Of a DNA stretch of 64,000 bases, positions 1-9,713 are shown piece by piece. This stretch comes from Curtobacterium sp. ZW137 (GTDB taxonomy: Bacteria > Actinomycetota > Actinomycetes > Actinomycetales > Microbacteriaceae). The position numbers and the translations under genes were made by a program. A model generated the notes under the pieces. It did not search any database. It was given only the letters and a program-made list of their open reading frames with translations, and was not told where the DNA came from. How positions within the stretch are numbered: the first letter of the stretch is position 1; every line of letters begins with the position of its first letter. The DNA is taken from positions 418,039 to 482,038 of the forward strand of contig NZ_RJKS01000002.1 of assembly GCF_003762905.1 (NCBI RefSeq). The letters run 5' to 3'.

Positions 1-515
1 ACGGCCGCGATGCCCACGGAGAGGGGTTCGAGGAGCGCGCCGGCCTCGAACGAGACGGTGTCCGGCAGCGTGTGCGCGAACTCGGCCTCGATCGTGACGT
101 ACTCGGCGAACGCCCCGTCCACCGGCGGCGTCGCGTAGAAGCGCATGTGCGGGCAGAGGTTGTACCGGCCGGCGAGGCACTGCGCGCACCGGTGGCAGGG
201 GCGCTGCGGTTCGACCGCGACGCGCTCCCCCACGCGGCCCGCGTCGACGCCGTCGCCGACGGCGACGATCGTGCCGGAGAGCTCGTGGCCGAGGACGAGG
301 GGCTCCTCGACGACGAAGTCGCCGATCCGGCCGTGCCGGAAGTAGTGCACGTCGGAGCCGCAGACGCCGACCGCGGCGACCTGGACGAGGACGTCGCCCG
401 GGTCGACCGCGGGGACGGGACGGTCCTCCACGGTGAGGTCGTCCTGGCCCTGCAGGACGCTGACGCGCTGGGTGCTGCCGCGCTGGGTGTCGGAGCGCTG
501 GGTGCTGGTGGTCAT
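1..515 (-). CDS. Zinc-dependent medium-chain dehydrogenase, sorbitol/xylitol type (partial, C-terminus outside window)
   Basis: The 171 visible codons form the N-terminal GroES-like catalytic domain of a medium-chain zinc alcohol dehydrogenase. The catalytic-zinc motif is CGSD (Cys52) with His77-Glu78 in LGHE. The four structural-zinc cysteines are 107, 110, 113 and 121 (C-x2-C-x2-C-x7-C). The VCGSDVHYFRHGRIGDF stretch is typical of sorbitol/L-iditol/xylitol 2-dehydrogenases, so oxidation of a polyol to a ketose is the likely reaction; the exact polyol is unknown. The Rossmann NAD domain lies beyond the left edge. Its ATG overlaps the stop of the ROK gene by 4 nt, so it is the distal gene of the leftward operon. 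The first 17 residues contain TQR three times, encoded by repeated ACCCAGCGC, and are not part of the fold. Confidence 0.88.
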   Translation of the reverse strand, partial: MTTSTQRSDTQRGSTQRVSVLQGQDDLTVEDRPVPAVDPGDVLVQVAAVGVCGSDVHYFRHGRIGDFVVEEPLVLGHELSGTIVAVGDGVDAGRVGERVAVEPQRPCHRCAQCLAGRYNLCPHMRFYATPPVDGAFAEYVTIEAEFAHTLPDTVSFEAGALLEPLSVGIAA

Positions 516-1813
516 GGGGTGGTCGCTTCCTGCGAGGTGGAGGTGGGATCAGGAGTGGGAGTGGGGGCCGGGGCGAGGGTCGGGTCGTCGAGCAGGTCGC
601 GGAACCCGAGCTCGGCTGCGCCACGGAGGAGCACGTCGGCGCCGAGCGCGGTGGGCACGATCCGGACCCGGTCGGCCATCGCCGCCATCGACTGCGCCCG
701 GACCGCGGTGACGATCCGGTCACCGACGTGCCCGAGGAGCACGCCGAGGAACCCGCCGAGGACGACGACCTCGGGGTTGACGGTGTGGATCGCGTTCCGG
801 AGCCCGGTCGCGAGCGCCGCGACCTGGCGGTCCACGACCCGCTCGACCTCGGGACCCCCGGCGTCCAGCGCGGCGGCGAGGGCCGGCAGGTCGTCCGCGT
901 CGACCCCGGTCACGGCGACGAGGGCGGCTCGGGAGGCTTCGGTCTCGAGACACCCGAACGCACCGCAGTGGCACCGGATCCCGTTGTCCGCCACGAACGT
1001 GTGCCCGAGCTCGCCCGCGTAGCCGTCCGCACCGCTCAGGGGTCGGTCGGCGCTGATCACGCCGCCACCGATGCCGCTCGCGCCGCCGTTGAGGTACACG
1101 AGGTCGCGGACCCCGCGCCCGCTGCCGTAGAGGTGCTCAGCCCGGGCACCGAGGTTCGCGTCGTTCGCGACCCGCACCGGCCGTCCGGTCGCGACGGCGA
1201 GGGGTCCGGCGAACGGCTCGTCGCGCCAGCCGAGGTGCGGGGCGTACCGGACGAGGCCGTCCTCGACGCGGACGGTGCCGGGGATCGAGACGCCGATCCC
1301 GACCGTGCGGAACGACCGCATCACGTCCTGCAGGCCGTCGAGGAGCCCGGCGACGATGCGCACGGCGTCCGCGGCGCCCGGCCGGTGGTCGGTGTGCTCG
1401 GTGACGCGGTGCCGGATGCTGCCGTCGAGACCGACGAGGGCGACCGTGACGGCGTCGATCTCCACGGTCACGGCGACGGCGACGACGTCCGGGGACGCCC
1501 GGACGACGGGGCTCGGACGGCCGACGCCGGGTGCGGCTCCCTCGGACTCGCGGACGAGCCCGAGGTCGACGAGCTCCCCGACGAGCGCCAGCGTCGTCGA
1601 GCGGTTCAGCCCGGTGCGGCGGGTCAGGTCGGCGCGCGTCAGCGGTCCGTCCTCGTGCACGATCCGGAGCACGCGGGCGGTGTTCCGCCGCGGCCGGTCG
1701 GCGCCGGGCGCAGACTCGCGGGCCACGGGGTCGCGGGGCACGGGCTCGCGGGCGACGGGGTCGCCGGGCACGGGCTCGCGGGGCACGTCGGGTGGCATCG
1801 GCGCGGCGCTCAC
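512..1813 (-). CDS. ROK-family transcriptional repressor (XylR/NagC-like)
   Basis: A 433-residue protein from a GTG at 1813 that overlaps the upstream stop by 4 nt; an ATG at 1798 is an alternative start. A winged helix-turn-helix (residues about 40-90, [20 protein letters not shown]) precedes an actin-like ROK sugar-kinase fold with a GIGVSIPG segment and the family zinc motif [10 protein letters not shown] near residue 280. ROK proteins of this two-domain size are sugar-responsive repressors, not kinases. Its position inside a sugar catabolic operon next to xylose isomerase suggests autoregulation through the palindrome at 5939-5957. Residues 7-33 are a proline-rich repeat ([10 protein letters not shown] type) encoded by tandem 30-bp DNA repeats at 1727-1786. 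The C-terminus is also low complexity ([11 protein letters not shown]). Confidence 0.88.
   Translation of the reverse strand: MSAAPMPPDVPREPVPGDPVAREPVPRDPVARESAPGADRPRRNTARVLRIVHEDGPLTRADLTRRTGLNRSTTLALVGELVDLGLVRESEGAAPGVGRPSPVVRASPDVVAVAVTVEIDAVTVALVGLDGSIRHRVTEHTDHRPGAADAVRIVAGLLDGLQDVMRSFRTVGIGVSIPGTVRVEDGLVRYAPHLGWRDEPFAGPLAVATGRPVRVANDANLGARAEHLYGSGRGVRDLVYLNGGASGIGGGVISADRPLSGADGYAGELGHTFVADNGIRCHCGAFGCLETEASRAALVAVTGVDADDLPALAAALDAGGPEVERVVDRQVAALATGLRNAIHTVNPEVVVLGGFLGVLLGHVGDRIVTAVRAQSMAAMADRVRIVPTALGADVLLRGAAELGFRDLLDDPTLAPAPTPTPDPTSTSQEATTP
1727..1786. repeat. Two tandem 30-bp repeats in the ROK N-terminal coding region
   Basis: Positions 1727-1756 and 1757-1786 are near-identical 30-mers beginning GGGGTCGC, each made of two related 15-bp halves. 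They encode the Pro-Arg-Glu/Asp-rich linker ahead of the ROK helix-turn-helix. Length variation between strains is expected. Confidence 0.8.
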
Positions 1814-2835
1814 CGCGACTGCGAGAACGCCGCGTCGAAGGCGGCGTCGGGCGGGGCGATCGTGCCGAGGCGCCGGATGAACGCCAGTGCCTCCGGGCCG
1901 CCGACGAGCCGGTCCATGCCCGCGTCCTCCCACTCGACGCTCGTCGGCCCGGTGTAGCCGATGTGGTTCAGCACGCGGAACACACGCTCCCACGGCACGT
2001 CCCCGTGGCCGGCGGTGACGAAGTCCCAGCCCCGCCGCGGGTCGCCCCACGGCAGGTGCGACGCGAGCCGCCCGTTGCGGCCGTCGAGCTGTTTCACCGA
2101 CTGCTTGCAGTGCACGTGGTACACCCGGTCGGCGAAGTCGAGCAGGAAGGCGGCGGGGTCGAGGTCCTGCCACACGAAGTGCGACGGGTCGAAGTTGAAC
2201 CCGAACGCCGGCCGGTCCGCGAAGACCTCGAGCGTGCGCTTCGCGGTCCAGTAGTCGTAGGCGATCTCGGACGGGTGGACCTCGAGCGCGAACCGCACCC
2301 CGACCTCCTCGAAGACGTCGAGGACCGGCGACCAGCGGTCGTGGAAGTCCTGGTACCCGGCGTCGATCATCCCGGGCGGCACGGGCGGGAACCCGGCGAC
2401 CGTCTTCCAGATCGAGGACCCGGAGAACCCCGTGACGGTGTCGACACCGAGCGCAGCGGCGGCGCGGGCGGTCCACTGCAGTTCCTCGGCGGCCCGCTGC
2501 CGGACGCCCTCGGGGTCGCCGTCGCCCCACACGTGCGGCGGCACGATGTCCTGGTGCCTGGCGTCGATCGGGTCGTCGCACACGGCCTGGCCGACCAGGT
2601 GGTTCGCGATCGTCCAGACGCCGAGCCCGTTGTCGTCGAGGATCCGGCGGCGGTCCGCGACGTACTCCGGGTCGGTCGCGGCACGCCGGACGTCGAGGTG
2701 GTCGCCCCAGCAGGCGATCTCCAGTCCGTCGTACCCCCAGCCGCCGGCGAGCCGGGCGACCTCCTCGAACGGCAGGTCCGCCCACTGGCCGGTGAACAGG
2801 GTGACCGGCCGAGAGGCTCGTGGTTCGTCCGTCAT
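1810..2835 (-). CDS. Sugar phosphate isomerase/epimerase family TIM-barrel protein
   Basis: A 341-residue AP-endonuclease-2-type TIM barrel (xylose-isomerase-like superfamily). Metal-ligand-type segments are visible: a Glu in LEVHPSE, the GFNFDPSHF strand, YHVHCKQS and a C-terminal TSVEWED. These match sugar isomerase/epimerase and ketosugar-processing enzymes of the IolE/DTE group. It has no signal peptide, so it is cytoplasmic. It lies 55 nt downstream of a Gfo/Idh/MocA oxidoreductase and is translationally coupled to the ROK gene. With two oxidoreductases and a ThuA-like protein in the same operon, an oxidised or 3-keto sugar derivative is a plausible substrate; that is inference. ATG start at 2835. 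Confidence 0.85.
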   Translation of the reverse strand: MTDEPRASRPVTLFTGQWADLPFEEVARLAGGWGYDGLEIACWGDHLDVRRAATDPEYVADRRRILDDNGLGVWTIANHLVGQAVCDDPIDARHQDIVPPHVWGDGDPEGVRQRAAEELQWTARAAAALGVDTVTGFSGSSIWKTVAGFPPVPPGMIDAGYQDFHDRWSPVLDVFEEVGVRFALEVHPSEIAYDYWTAKRTLEVFADRPAFGFNFDPSHFVWQDLDPAAFLLDFADRVYHVHCKQSVKQLDGRNGRLASHLPWGDPRRGWDFVTAGHGDVPWERVFRVLNHIGYTGPTSVEWEDAGMDRLVGGPEALAFIRRLGTIAPPDAAFDAAFSQSR

Positions 2836-2890
2836 GCTGCTTCCTTCCGTCTCGGGCCGGTTCCCGGGCCGTGGCCGGGTCGGACCGTCG

Positions 2891-3994
2891 TCACCAGGTG
2901 TCCGGTCGCGCGTCGAGCGGGGCCGTGGCGGCGCGCTCCGGCCGGGACGTCACGGGCACCACGGTGTGTTCCCGTGCGGCGGTCGCGACCGCTTCCATCA
3001 CCTCGAGCACGTGGTACGCCAGGTCCCCGGACGCCCGGTGTGGACGGTCGGTGGCGATGGCGTGCGCCATGTCGGCGAGGCCGTACCCGCGCCCGGCGTC
3101 GGCGTAGCCCGCGCGGACGGGGAGTTCCCGCCACGTGCGGTCGTCGGCGGTGGCGATCGAGGCGGTCTCGGAGAACGCGTTCGGGTCCGGGACGGCGAGG
3201 GTGCCGGCCGTGCCGTACACCTCGAACAGCGGGGAGCGTGTGGCCCAGACCTCGAAGGAGACGGTCACGGTGGAGACGACCCCGCCCTCGTGCTCGAGGA
3301 TCGCGACGACGTGCGTGTCGACGTCCACCGGGATCGCGGCACCGGCGTCCGGACCGGATCCGACCGTGCGTGCACGGGCGGACCGGGTGGCGCTCCCGCT
3401 GACCCGGACGACCGGGCCGAAGAACGCGACGAGGCTGGTCAGGTAGTACGGCCCCATGTCGAGCAGCGGACCGCCGCCCGGCTGGTAGTAGAACGCGGGT
3501 GCCGGGTGCCACAGCTCGTGCCCGGGTGCGCTCCACGCGACGGCCGCGCCGACCGGGTCACCGATCGCGCCGTCGTCCAGTGCGGCCCTGGCGGTCTGGA
3601 TCCCGGTGCCGAGGACGGTGTCGGGCGCGCTGCCGACCCGGAGTCCGGCGGCGCGCGCCTGCTCGAGCACCGGGGCGGCCTCGGCGGTGGAGGTCGCGAG
3701 GGGCTTCTCGCCGTAGACGTGCTTGCCCGCGGCGAGCGCCGCGAGCGCGACCGATGCGTGCGCCGCCGGGATCGTGAGGTTCAGGACGACGTCGACGTCG
3801 TCGTGCGCCAGGAGCTCGTCGACGCCGAGGGCGAGGACGCCCTGCTCCGCCGCGACGGTCGCTGCCCGCTCGGTGTCGAGGTCGGCGACGGCGGTGAGCT
3901 GGAGCCCCGGCAGGGCGGGGAGGTGCTGGAGGTACTGCCGGCTGATGTTCCCGACGCCGACCATCCCGACGCGGAGCGCCGCGCCGTCGCTCAT
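2891..3994 (-). CDS. Gfo/Idh/MocA family NAD(P)-dependent oxidoreductase
   Basis: A 367-residue protein. The N-terminal Rossmann fold has GVGNISRQY (GxGxxS) near residue 15, and the catalytic EKP motif appears as YGEKPLA near residue 95. The [10 protein letters not shown] segment around residue 185 is the family's characteristic C-terminal-domain motif. Members oxidise sugars, inositols or glycosides at a ring hydroxyl. The ATG overlaps the stop of the ThuA-like gene by 4 nt, so the two products are probably made in similar amounts, recalling the ThuA/ThuB pair. It differs clearly from the other Gfo/Idh/MocA protein at 4707-5888, so these are two enzymes and not a recent duplication. Confidence 0.88.
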   Translation of the reverse strand: MSDGAALRVGMVGVGNISRQYLQHLPALPGLQLTAVADLDTERAATVAAEQGVLALGVDELLAHDDVDVVLNLTIPAAHASVALAALAAGKHVYGEKPLATSTAEAAPVLEQARAAGLRVGSAPDTVLGTGIQTARAALDDGAIGDPVGAAVAWSAPGHELWHPAPAFYYQPGGGPLLDMGPYYLTSLVAFFGPVVRVSGSATRSARARTVGSGPDAGAAIPVDVDTHVVAILEHEGGVVSTVTVSFEVWATRSPLFEVYGTAGTLAVPDPNAFSETASIATADDRTWRELPVRAGYADAGRGYGLADMAHAIATDRPHRASGDLAYHVLEVMEAVATAAREHTVVPVTSRPERAATAPLDARPDTW

Positions 3995-4686
3995 CGGGCT
4001 GCCCACAGGAGTCCCCGTTCGATGACGGTGCGGAGCGGCTGGGACTCGACGACCTCGAGCCGGTGGCCGGGCGCGGAGACGAAGACCCGTCCCGCGCCCC
4101 ACTGCCGCGTCCAGATCGCCGGCGAGGTCACCGGACGGTTCCACGCGTCGAAGTCGCGCGCGTCCTGCGTCGTGGTGGCGAGCACGTCGCAGTACTCGTC
4201 GCTCAGCACCCAGTACTGCTCGGTGACGAGGTCGAAGTCCGCGATGCCCTCGGTGATCGGGTGGGTCCGGCCGAGGTCCGTCATGTGCACCGTGTAGTGC
4301 AGGTAGTTGTCGGCCTGGTCGCCGGCGCGCTCGGCCGGGGGCTTGGCCGCGTGGTGTGCGAACTGGCCGCCGATCATGTGCAGGTAGTCGGCGTTGGCGC
4401 GGAACGAGTCCGCGATGCCGCCGTGCCACCCGGCGAGTCCGGTGCCGGCGAGCACGGCGCGCTGCAGGCCGGCGAACTCGTCGTCGGCGATGGTCGACAT
4501 CGTGACGACCTGCACGATCAGGTCGACGGTGCGCATGAACGCCTCGTCGGCGTAGACGGCGGTGGAGTCCTCCACGCGGACGTCGAACCCGTGCTCCCGC
4601 AGGAAGGGGACGAACGCGTCGGTGGTCTCGACGGGTTGGTGTCCGTCCCACCCGCCTCGGACGATGAGTGCCTGGCGCTGCTGCAT
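3991..4686 (-). CDS. ThuA-like trehalose-utilisation domain protein
   Basis: A 231-residue protein with the ThuA fold (class I glutamine-amidotransferase-like): ALIVRGGWDGH at the N-terminus, LAGWHGGIAD near residue 85, and GRVFVSAPGHR near the C-terminus. ThuA proteins act beside Gfo/Idh/MocA oxidoreductases in disaccharide (trehalose, sucrose, maltitol) use through 3-keto sugars. The ATG at 4686 is preceded by AGAAGGG at a good distance. A GTG at 4710 overlapping the upstream stop would add 8 residues. It sits between two Gfo/Idh/MocA genes and overlaps the downstream one. Confidence 0.82.
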   Translation of the reverse strand: MQQRQALIVRGGWDGHQPVETTDAFVPFLREHGFDVRVEDSTAVYADEAFMRTVDLIVQVVTMSTIADDEFAGLQRAVLAGTGLAGWHGGIADSFRANADYLHMIGGQFAHHAAKPPAERAGDQADNYLHYTVHMTDLGRTHPITEGIADFDLVTEQYWVLSDEYCDVLATTTQDARDFDAWNRPVTSPAIWTRQWGAGRVFVSAPGHRLEVVESQPLRTVIERGLLWAAR

Positions 4687-4706
4687 GGTGCCCTTCTGGT
4701 CGTCGT

Positions 4707-5888
4707 TCACGGGATGGCCGTCCAGCTGCTGCCGTCGGCGGCGCTGCGTTCGACGGCGTCGAGCACGCGCTGCACGTGCAGACCGTCCTCGAACGAGGGC
4801 GAGGGGTCCGTACCGGCGACGATCGCGTCGACGAAGTCCTTCACCTGGTGGCTGAAGGTGTGCTCGTACCCGATGAGGTGCCCGGTCGGCCACCACGCGG
4901 CCATGTAGGGGTGTTCGGGTTCGGTGACGAGGATCCGCCGGAAGCCCTGCTCGCCCGCGGGGCCTGCGGACTCGTAGAGGCGGAGCTCGTTCATCGACTC
5001 GAGGTCGAACTGGATGGCGCCCTCGGAGCCGCTGATCTCGAGCGTCAGGCCGTTCTTCCGCCCGGTGGCGTAGCGCGTCGCCTCGAACGTGCCGATCGCG
5101 CCGTCGGCCGCACCGCCGCCGAGCCGGCCGATGAAGAACGCGGCGTCGTCGACGGTGACCTGTCCGCGCTCGCTCGACGCGGTGCCGGAGAGTCCGACGC
5201 CGTCGGCGAGCAGGGGGCGCTCGGTCACGAAGGTCTCGAGGGTGCCGGAGACGCTGGCGAGCTGCGCGCCGGTGACGTGTTCGACGAGGTCGATGGCGTG
5301 CGCGCCGATGTCCCCGAGCGAGCCGGAGCCGGCGAGCGACTTGTCGAGCCGCCACGTCATCGGACCGTCGGCGTCGGCGAGCCAGTCCTGCAGGTAGAGC
5401 GCGCGGACCTGCCGCACGGTGCCGATGCGGCCGGCCTGCACGAGCTGTCGTGCGAAGGCGATCGCGGGCACCCGGCGGTAGCTGAAGCCGACCATGGCGC
5501 GGACACCGCGTGCCCGGGCGGCTGCGGCGGCGGCCGTCATCGCCTCGGCCTCGGCCACGGTGTTCGCGAGCGGCTTCTCGCACAGGACGTGCTTGCCTGC
5601 CTCGAGCGCCGCGATCGCGATCTCGACGTGCGAGGAGCCCGGGGACACGACGTCCACGACGTCGATGTCCGGGTCGGCGACCACCGCGCGCCAGTCGGTC
5701 GACGCTGCCCGCCAGCCGTACCGCACCCTGGCGGCTTCGGCGCGGTCCGGGTCACGCCCGACGACCACCGCCATCTCCGGTTCCACGGCGAGGTCGATGA
5801 ACCTCGGGGTGGTCCGCCAGGCCTGCGAGTGGGCGGCTCCCATGAAGCCGTGTCCCACCATCGCGACCCGAAGTCGTTCCTGTGCCAT
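4707..5888 (-). CDS. Gfo/Idh/MocA family oxidoreductase, first gene of the leftward operon
   Basis: A 393-residue protein with an N-terminal NAD(P)-binding motif GHGFMGAAH, the catalytic CEKPLANT motif near residue 103 and the [16 protein letters not shown] helix near residue 200. These are standard for inositol/sugar oxidoreductases of this superfamily. It is probably the promoter-proximal gene: 97 nt separate it from the divergent xylose isomerase, and that gap contains a clean palindrome. The substrate cannot be read from the sequence. Operon context (ThuA-like, second Gfo/Idh/MocA, isomerase-like barrel, zinc polyol dehydrogenase) argues for stepwise oxidation and rearrangement of a plant-derived glycoside or polyol. 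Confidence 0.87.
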   Translation of the reverse strand: MAQERLRVAMVGHGFMGAAHSQAWRTTPRFIDLAVEPEMAVVVGRDPDRAEAARVRYGWRAASTDWRAVVADPDIDVVDVVSPGSSHVEIAIAALEAGKHVLCEKPLANTVAEAEAMTAAAAAARARGVRAMVGFSYRRVPAIAFARQLVQAGRIGTVRQVRALYLQDWLADADGPMTWRLDKSLAGSGSLGDIGAHAIDLVEHVTGAQLASVSGTLETFVTERPLLADGVGLSGTASSERGQVTVDDAAFFIGRLGGGAADGAIGTFEATRYATGRKNGLTLEISGSEGAIQFDLESMNELRLYESAGPAGEQGFRRILVTEPEHPYMAAWWPTGHLIGYEHTFSHQVKDFVDAIVAGTDPSPSFEDGLHVQRVLDAVERSAADGSSWTAIP

Positions 5889-5938
5889 CCGCTCGCTCCC
5901 TTGCGATCACGTCCTTGCCACGATCCACCCTAACGCTT

Positions 5939-5957
5939 ATGTTGGGCGCGGCAACAT
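5939..5957. promoter_or_regulatory. Palindromic operator in the divergent sugar promoter region (candidate ROK site)
   Basis: ATGTTG (5939-5944), 7-nt spacer, CAACAT (5952-5957): a perfect inverted repeat in the 97-nt gap between the leftward operon and xylose isomerase. Its place and spacing fit a dimeric repressor controlling both directions; the ROK protein of the operon is the obvious candidate. Confidence 0.55.
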
Positions 5958-5985
5958 TTTGTTTCGACGACGAACGGTGACCATC

Positions 5986-7179
5986 ATGGCAACGACGCCC
6001 ACCCGTGCAGACAAGTTCTCCTTCGGTCTCTGGACCATCGGCTACAACGGCTCCGACCCATTCGGCGGCCCCACCCGCCCGCAGCTCGACGTGGTCGAGG
6101 CGGTCGAGAAGCTCGACGAGCTCGGCGCCTACGGCCTGACCTTCCACGACGACGACCTCTTCGCGTTCGGCTCGACCGACGCCGAGCGTCAGACCCAGAT
6201 CGACCGCCTCAAGGGCGCGCTCGAGGCCACCGGGATCATCGTGCCGATGGTCACCACGAACCTCTTCTCCGCCCCGGTCTTCAAGGACGGCGGCTTCACG
6301 TCCAACGACCGGCAGGTCCGCCGCTTCGCGCTCCGCAAGGTGCTCCGCAACGTCGACCTCGCCGCCGAGCTCGGCGCGAAGACCTTCGTGATGTGGGGTG
6401 GCCGCGAGGGCGCCGAGTACGACAGCGCCAAGGACGTGCAGGCCGCGCTCTCCCGCTACAAGGAGTCCGTCGACCTGCTCGCCCAGTACGTCACCGACAA
6501 GGGCTACGACATCCGCTTCGCCATCGAGCCGAAGCCGAACGAGCCCCGCGGCGACATCCTCCTGCCGACCCTCGGGCACGCGATCGCGTTCATCGACACC
6601 CTCGAGCGTCCGGAGCTCTTCGGCGTGAACCCCGAGGTCGGCCACGAGCAGATGGCCGGGCTGAACTTCACGGCCGGCATCGCCCAGGCGCTCTACTCCG
6701 GCAAGCTCTTCCACATCGACCTCAACGGCCAGCGCGGCATCAAGTACGACCAGGACCTGGTGTTCGGCCACGGCGACCTGCAGAACGCGTTCTCCCTCGT
6801 CGACCTGCTCGAGCACGGCTCCCCGCAGGGCGGTGTCGCCTACGACGGCCCCCGCCACTTCGACTACAAGCCGTCCCGCACCGAGGACATCTCCGGTGTC
6901 TGGGACTCCGCCGCGGCGAACATGCGCATGTACCTGCTCCTCAAGGAGCGTGCGCAGGCGTTCCGCGCCGACCCCGAGGTCCAGGCGGCCCTCTCCGCGG
7001 CCAAGGTCGACGAGCTGTCCACCCCGACGCTGAACGACGGCGAGTCCTACGACGCGTTCCTGGCCGACCGCTCCGCGTTCGAGGACTTCGACGCCGACGC
7101 CTACTTCGGCGGCAAGGGCTTCGGCTTCGTCCGGCTGCAGCAGCTGGCCGTCGAGCACCTCATGGGCGCGCGGAATTGA
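5986..7179 (+). CDS. xylA: Xylose isomerase
   Basis: A 397-residue class I (actinobacterial-length) xylose isomerase that interconverts D-xylose and D-xylulose in the cytoplasm. Visible active-site elements: the catalytic His in LTFHDDDLF near residue 55, [11 protein letters not shown] near 140, the metal-binding Glu and Lys in [11 protein letters not shown] near 182, [11 protein letters not shown] near 220 and [16 protein letters not shown] near 245. The ATG at 5986 was chosen because the family N-terminus (about ten residues before FSFGLWT) begins there. It is the first gene of the rightward xylose set, 61 nt before xylulokinase, with a strong stem-loop in the gap. Confidence 0.97.
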   Translation: MATTPTRADKFSFGLWTIGYNGSDPFGGPTRPQLDVVEAVEKLDELGAYGLTFHDDDLFAFGSTDAERQTQIDRLKGALEATGIIVPMVTTNLFSAPVFKDGGFTSNDRQVRRFALRKVLRNVDLAAELGAKTFVMWGGREGAEYDSAKDVQAALSRYKESVDLLAQYVTDKGYDIRFAIEPKPNEPRGDILLPTLGHAIAFIDTLERPELFGVNPEVGHEQMAGLNFTAGIAQALYSGKLFHIDLNGQRGIKYDQDLVFGHGDLQNAFSLVDLLEHGSPQGGVAYDGPRHFDYKPSRTEDISGVWDSAAANMRMYLLLKERAQAFRADPEVQAALSAAKVDELSTPTLNDGESYDAFLADRSAFEDFDADAYFGGKGFGFVRLQQLAVEHLMGARN

Positions 7180-7212
7180 GAGCGGACGCGCCAGCGGCCG
7201 CATTCCGCGCGC
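7166..7212 (+). promoter_or_regulatory. Stem-loop spanning the xylA stop and the xylA-xylB gap
   Basis: GCGCGCGGAAT (7166-7176) pairs perfectly with ATTCCGCGCGC (7202-7212) across a 25-nt loop that contains the xylA stop codon. There is no U-tract, so it reads as an intra-operon processing or 3'-stabilising hairpin rather than a full terminator. It could set a xylA-to-xylB expression ratio. Confidence 0.6.
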
Positions 7213-7240
7213 CGAGGCGGCCTACCGCCGAGGAGAGCTG

Positions 7241-8704
7241 ATGACACTGGTGGCAGGGGTCGACTCGTCGACCCAGTCCTGCAAGGTCACGATCCGTGAC
7301 GCCGACACCGGCGCCGTGGTCCGCGACGGGCGCGCGTCCCATCCGGACGGCACCTCGGTCGACCCCCGCCACTGGTGGGACGCCCTCGGCGCCGCCGTGG
7401 CGGACGCCGGTGGGCTCGACGACGTGGCGGGCATCGCGATCGCCGGCCAGCAGCACGGCATGGTCGTGCTCGACACCGACGGACGCGTCGTCCGCGACGC
7501 GCTCCTCTGGAACGACGTCCGCAGCGCCGACGCGGCCGCGCAGATGGTCGAGGAACTCGGACGGGAGGCATGGGTCACCCGGACGGGTCTGGTCCCGGTG
7601 GCGTCGTTCACCGGGACGAAGCTGCGGTGGCTCCGCGACGCCGAGCCGGAGAACGCACACCGGGTGGCGGCCGTGGCACTCCCCCACGACTGGCTGTCCT
7701 GGCGGCTGCGCGGGTACGGCCCCGCGGGCGAGAGCCCGCTCGGACCCGACCTGGACGCGCTCGCGACCGACGGCTCGGACGCCAGCGGCACGGCGTACTG
7801 GGACCCGGCGCGCCGGGACTACGACCCGGAGCTGTTCGAGCTCGCGTTCGGGCGACGGATGCGCACGGCGACGACGGGCGACGAGGACGCCGTCGTGGTC
7901 CCCCGCGTCGTCGCACCGGACGAGGCGATGGGCACGCTGTCGGCGGACGTGACACTCCCCGGCGGCGCGGTCGCCCGCGCCGGGCTCGTCATCGGGGCCG
8001 GCACCGGCGACAACGCCGGAGCCGCGCTCGGCCTCGGACTCGCCGCAGGCGACGTCGCGGTGTCCCTCGGGACCAGCGGGACCGTCTTCGGCGTGACCGA
8101 CACCGGGCTCGCCGACCCGAGCGGGACCGTGGCGGGCTTCGCCGACGGAACCGGGTCGCGCCTCCCGATCGTCACGACACTCAACGCGGCCCGCGTGCTC
8201 GAGGTGATCGGCGGCCTGCTCGGCGTCGACCACGGCGAGCTCGGGCGCCTCGCACTCGAGGCGCCGACCGGTGCCGACGGTCTCGTGCTCGTGCCGTACT
8301 TCGTCGGCGAGCGCACGCCGAACCGACCGGACGCGACCGCGTCCCTGCTCGGCATGACGCCGGCGACGACCGACCGGGAGCACCTGGCCCGGGCTGCGTT
8401 CGAGGGCATGCTCTGCGCGCTCGCGGACGGCCTCGCCGCCGTCGAGGCGTCCGGCGTCAGAGTCGAACGGCTGCTGCTCATCGGCGGTGCCGCGCGGAAC
8501 GAGGCGGTCCGCACGATCGCCGCGCAGGTGTTCGGCCGCGACGTGCACCTGCCGGAACCCGGCGAGTACGTCGCCGCCGGGGCGGCGCGTCAGGCAGCAT
8601 GGGCACTGACCGGGTCACTGCCGACGTGGGAGGTCGCCACGACGACGGTCCCCGCCGACCCGCACCCCGAGGTGCTCGAGCGCTACCGCGCCGCCGTCCG
8701 CTGA
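7241..8704 (+). CDS. xylB: Xylulokinase, FGGY family
   Basis: A 487-residue FGGY carbohydrate kinase. The N-terminal phosphate loop is [24 protein letters not shown] (near residue 70) and LLWNDVRS (near 88) are the xylulokinase-type substrate segments, and the second ATPase half carries [10 protein letters not shown] near residue 270 and [13 protein letters not shown] near residue 410. It phosphorylates D-xylulose to xylulose 5-phosphate for the pentose phosphate pathway. The ATG at 7241 follows GAGGAGAG. It sits between xylose isomerase and the CE7 esterase. Confidence 0.95.
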   Translation: MTLVAGVDSSTQSCKVTIRDADTGAVVRDGRASHPDGTSVDPRHWWDALGAAVADAGGLDDVAGIAIAGQQHGMVVLDTDGRVVRDALLWNDVRSADAAAQMVEELGREAWVTRTGLVPVASFTGTKLRWLRDAEPENAHRVAAVALPHDWLSWRLRGYGPAGESPLGPDLDALATDGSDASGTAYWDPARRDYDPELFELAFGRRMRTATTGDEDAVVVPRVVAPDEAMGTLSADVTLPGGAVARAGLVIGAGTGDNAGAALGLGLAAGDVAVSLGTSGTVFGVTDTGLADPSGTVAGFADGTGSRLPIVTTLNAARVLEVIGGLLGVDHGELGRLALEAPTGADGLVLVPYFVGERTPNRPDATASLLGMTPATTDREHLARAAFEGMLCALADGLAAVEASGVRVERLLLIGGAARNEAVRTIAAQVFGRDVHLPEPGEYVAAGAARQAAWALTGSLPTWEVATTTVPADPHPEVLERYRAAVR

Positions 8705-8717
8705 GGAGGACCCCACG

Positions 8718-9710
8718 ATGCCGCTGACCGACCTGCCCCTCGACGAGCTCCGCACCCACCGGCCGGAGGTCCGCTGTCCGGACGACTTCGACGCGTTCTG
8801 GGCGGACACGATCGCGTCGGCTCGGGCGGCGGCGGAACGTGCCGGTGCCGTGCCGGTCCTGACGCCGGCGGTGACGCCGGTGACCGCGCTCACCGTGGAG
8901 GACCTCGTCTTCCCCGGCTTCGCCGCCGACCCCGTCCGCGCCTGGGTGACCAGGCCGGCCGGGGCGGGCGACGAGCCGCTGCCGGCCGTCGTCGAGTTCC
9001 TCGGGTACAACGGCGGACGGGCCCTCCCCGGCGAGCGCGTCGCCTGGGCCCTCGCCGGGTACGTGCACGTCGTGATGGACACCCGCGGCCAGGGCAGCGG
9101 CTGGGGCGGCGGCGAGACCCCGGACCCGCACGGCTCCGGCCCGCACATCGGCGGGTGGATGACGCGCGGGATCGAGGACCCGGCCGACCACTACTACCGG
9201 CGCGTGTACACCGACGCGGTGCGGTTGGTCGACGCCGTCCGGACCCTGCCCGGTGTCGACCCGGCGCGGATCGCGCTGACCGGCGGGAGCCAGGGCGGCG
9301 GGATCACGATCGCGGCGGCGGCACTCGTGGAGGCGCACGTCGGGCCGGTCACCGCGGTGATGCCGGACGTCGCGTTCCTCTGCGACTGGGAGCACGGGGC
9401 ACTCGTCGCGACGAGCGACCCGTACCAGGAACTCGTCCGCTACCTCGCCGTGCACCGGGACGCGGCCGAGACGGTGTGGACCACGGCGTCGTACCTCGAC
9501 GGCGTGAACTTCGCGGCCCGGATCACGGCGCCGGCGCTGTTCTCCGTCGCGCTCATGGACGACGTGGTGCCACCGCGGACCACCTTCGCGGCGTACAACG
9601 CCCTCGCGTCGACCGACAAGCACATCGAGGTCTACCCGTACAACGGTCACGAGGGCGGCGGCTTCCGGCAGTGGGAGCGGCAGGCGGCCTTCCTGGCGGC
9701 TCGTCCCTGA
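8718..9710 (+). CDS. Acetyl xylan esterase / cephalosporin-C deacetylase, CE7 family
   Basis: A 330-residue alpha/beta hydrolase with all three CE7 signatures: RGQGSGW near residue 118, the nucleophile Ser in GGSQGGG near 190, and the catalytic His in NGHEGGG near 305. The probable acid Asp lies in ALMDDVVPP near 280. CE7 enzymes remove acetyl groups from acetylated xylo-oligosaccharides. There is no signal peptide, so it acts inside the cell on imported oligosaccharides. It follows xylulokinase by 13 nt with a GAGGAGG ribosome site, so it is part of the xylose operon. Its stop lies 3 nt from the stop of the convergent gene. Confidence 0.92.
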   Translation: MPLTDLPLDELRTHRPEVRCPDDFDAFWADTIASARAAAERAGAVPVLTPAVTPVTALTVEDLVFPGFAADPVRAWVTRPAGAGDEPLPAVVEFLGYNGGRALPGERVAWALAGYVHVVMDTRGQGSGWGGGETPDPHGSGPHIGGWMTRGIEDPADHYYRRVYTDAVRLVDAVRTLPGVDPARIALTGGSQGGGITIAAAALVEAHVGPVTAVMPDVAFLCDWEHGALVATSDPYQELVRYLAVHRDAAETVWTTASYLDGVNFAARITAPALFSVALMDDVVPPRTTFAAYNALASTDKHIEVYPYNGHEGGGFRQWERQAAFLAARP

Positions 9711-9713
9711 CAC

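Noticed and set aside
1727..1786. CRISPR-like repeats
   Set aside because: The units are contiguous without spacers and encode a proline-rich linker.
512..2785. A 757-residue ROK protein reading back through the isomerase gene
   Set aside because: The upstream 320 codons are out of frame with the isomerase and low complexity; GTG 1813 or ATG 1798 is the credible start.
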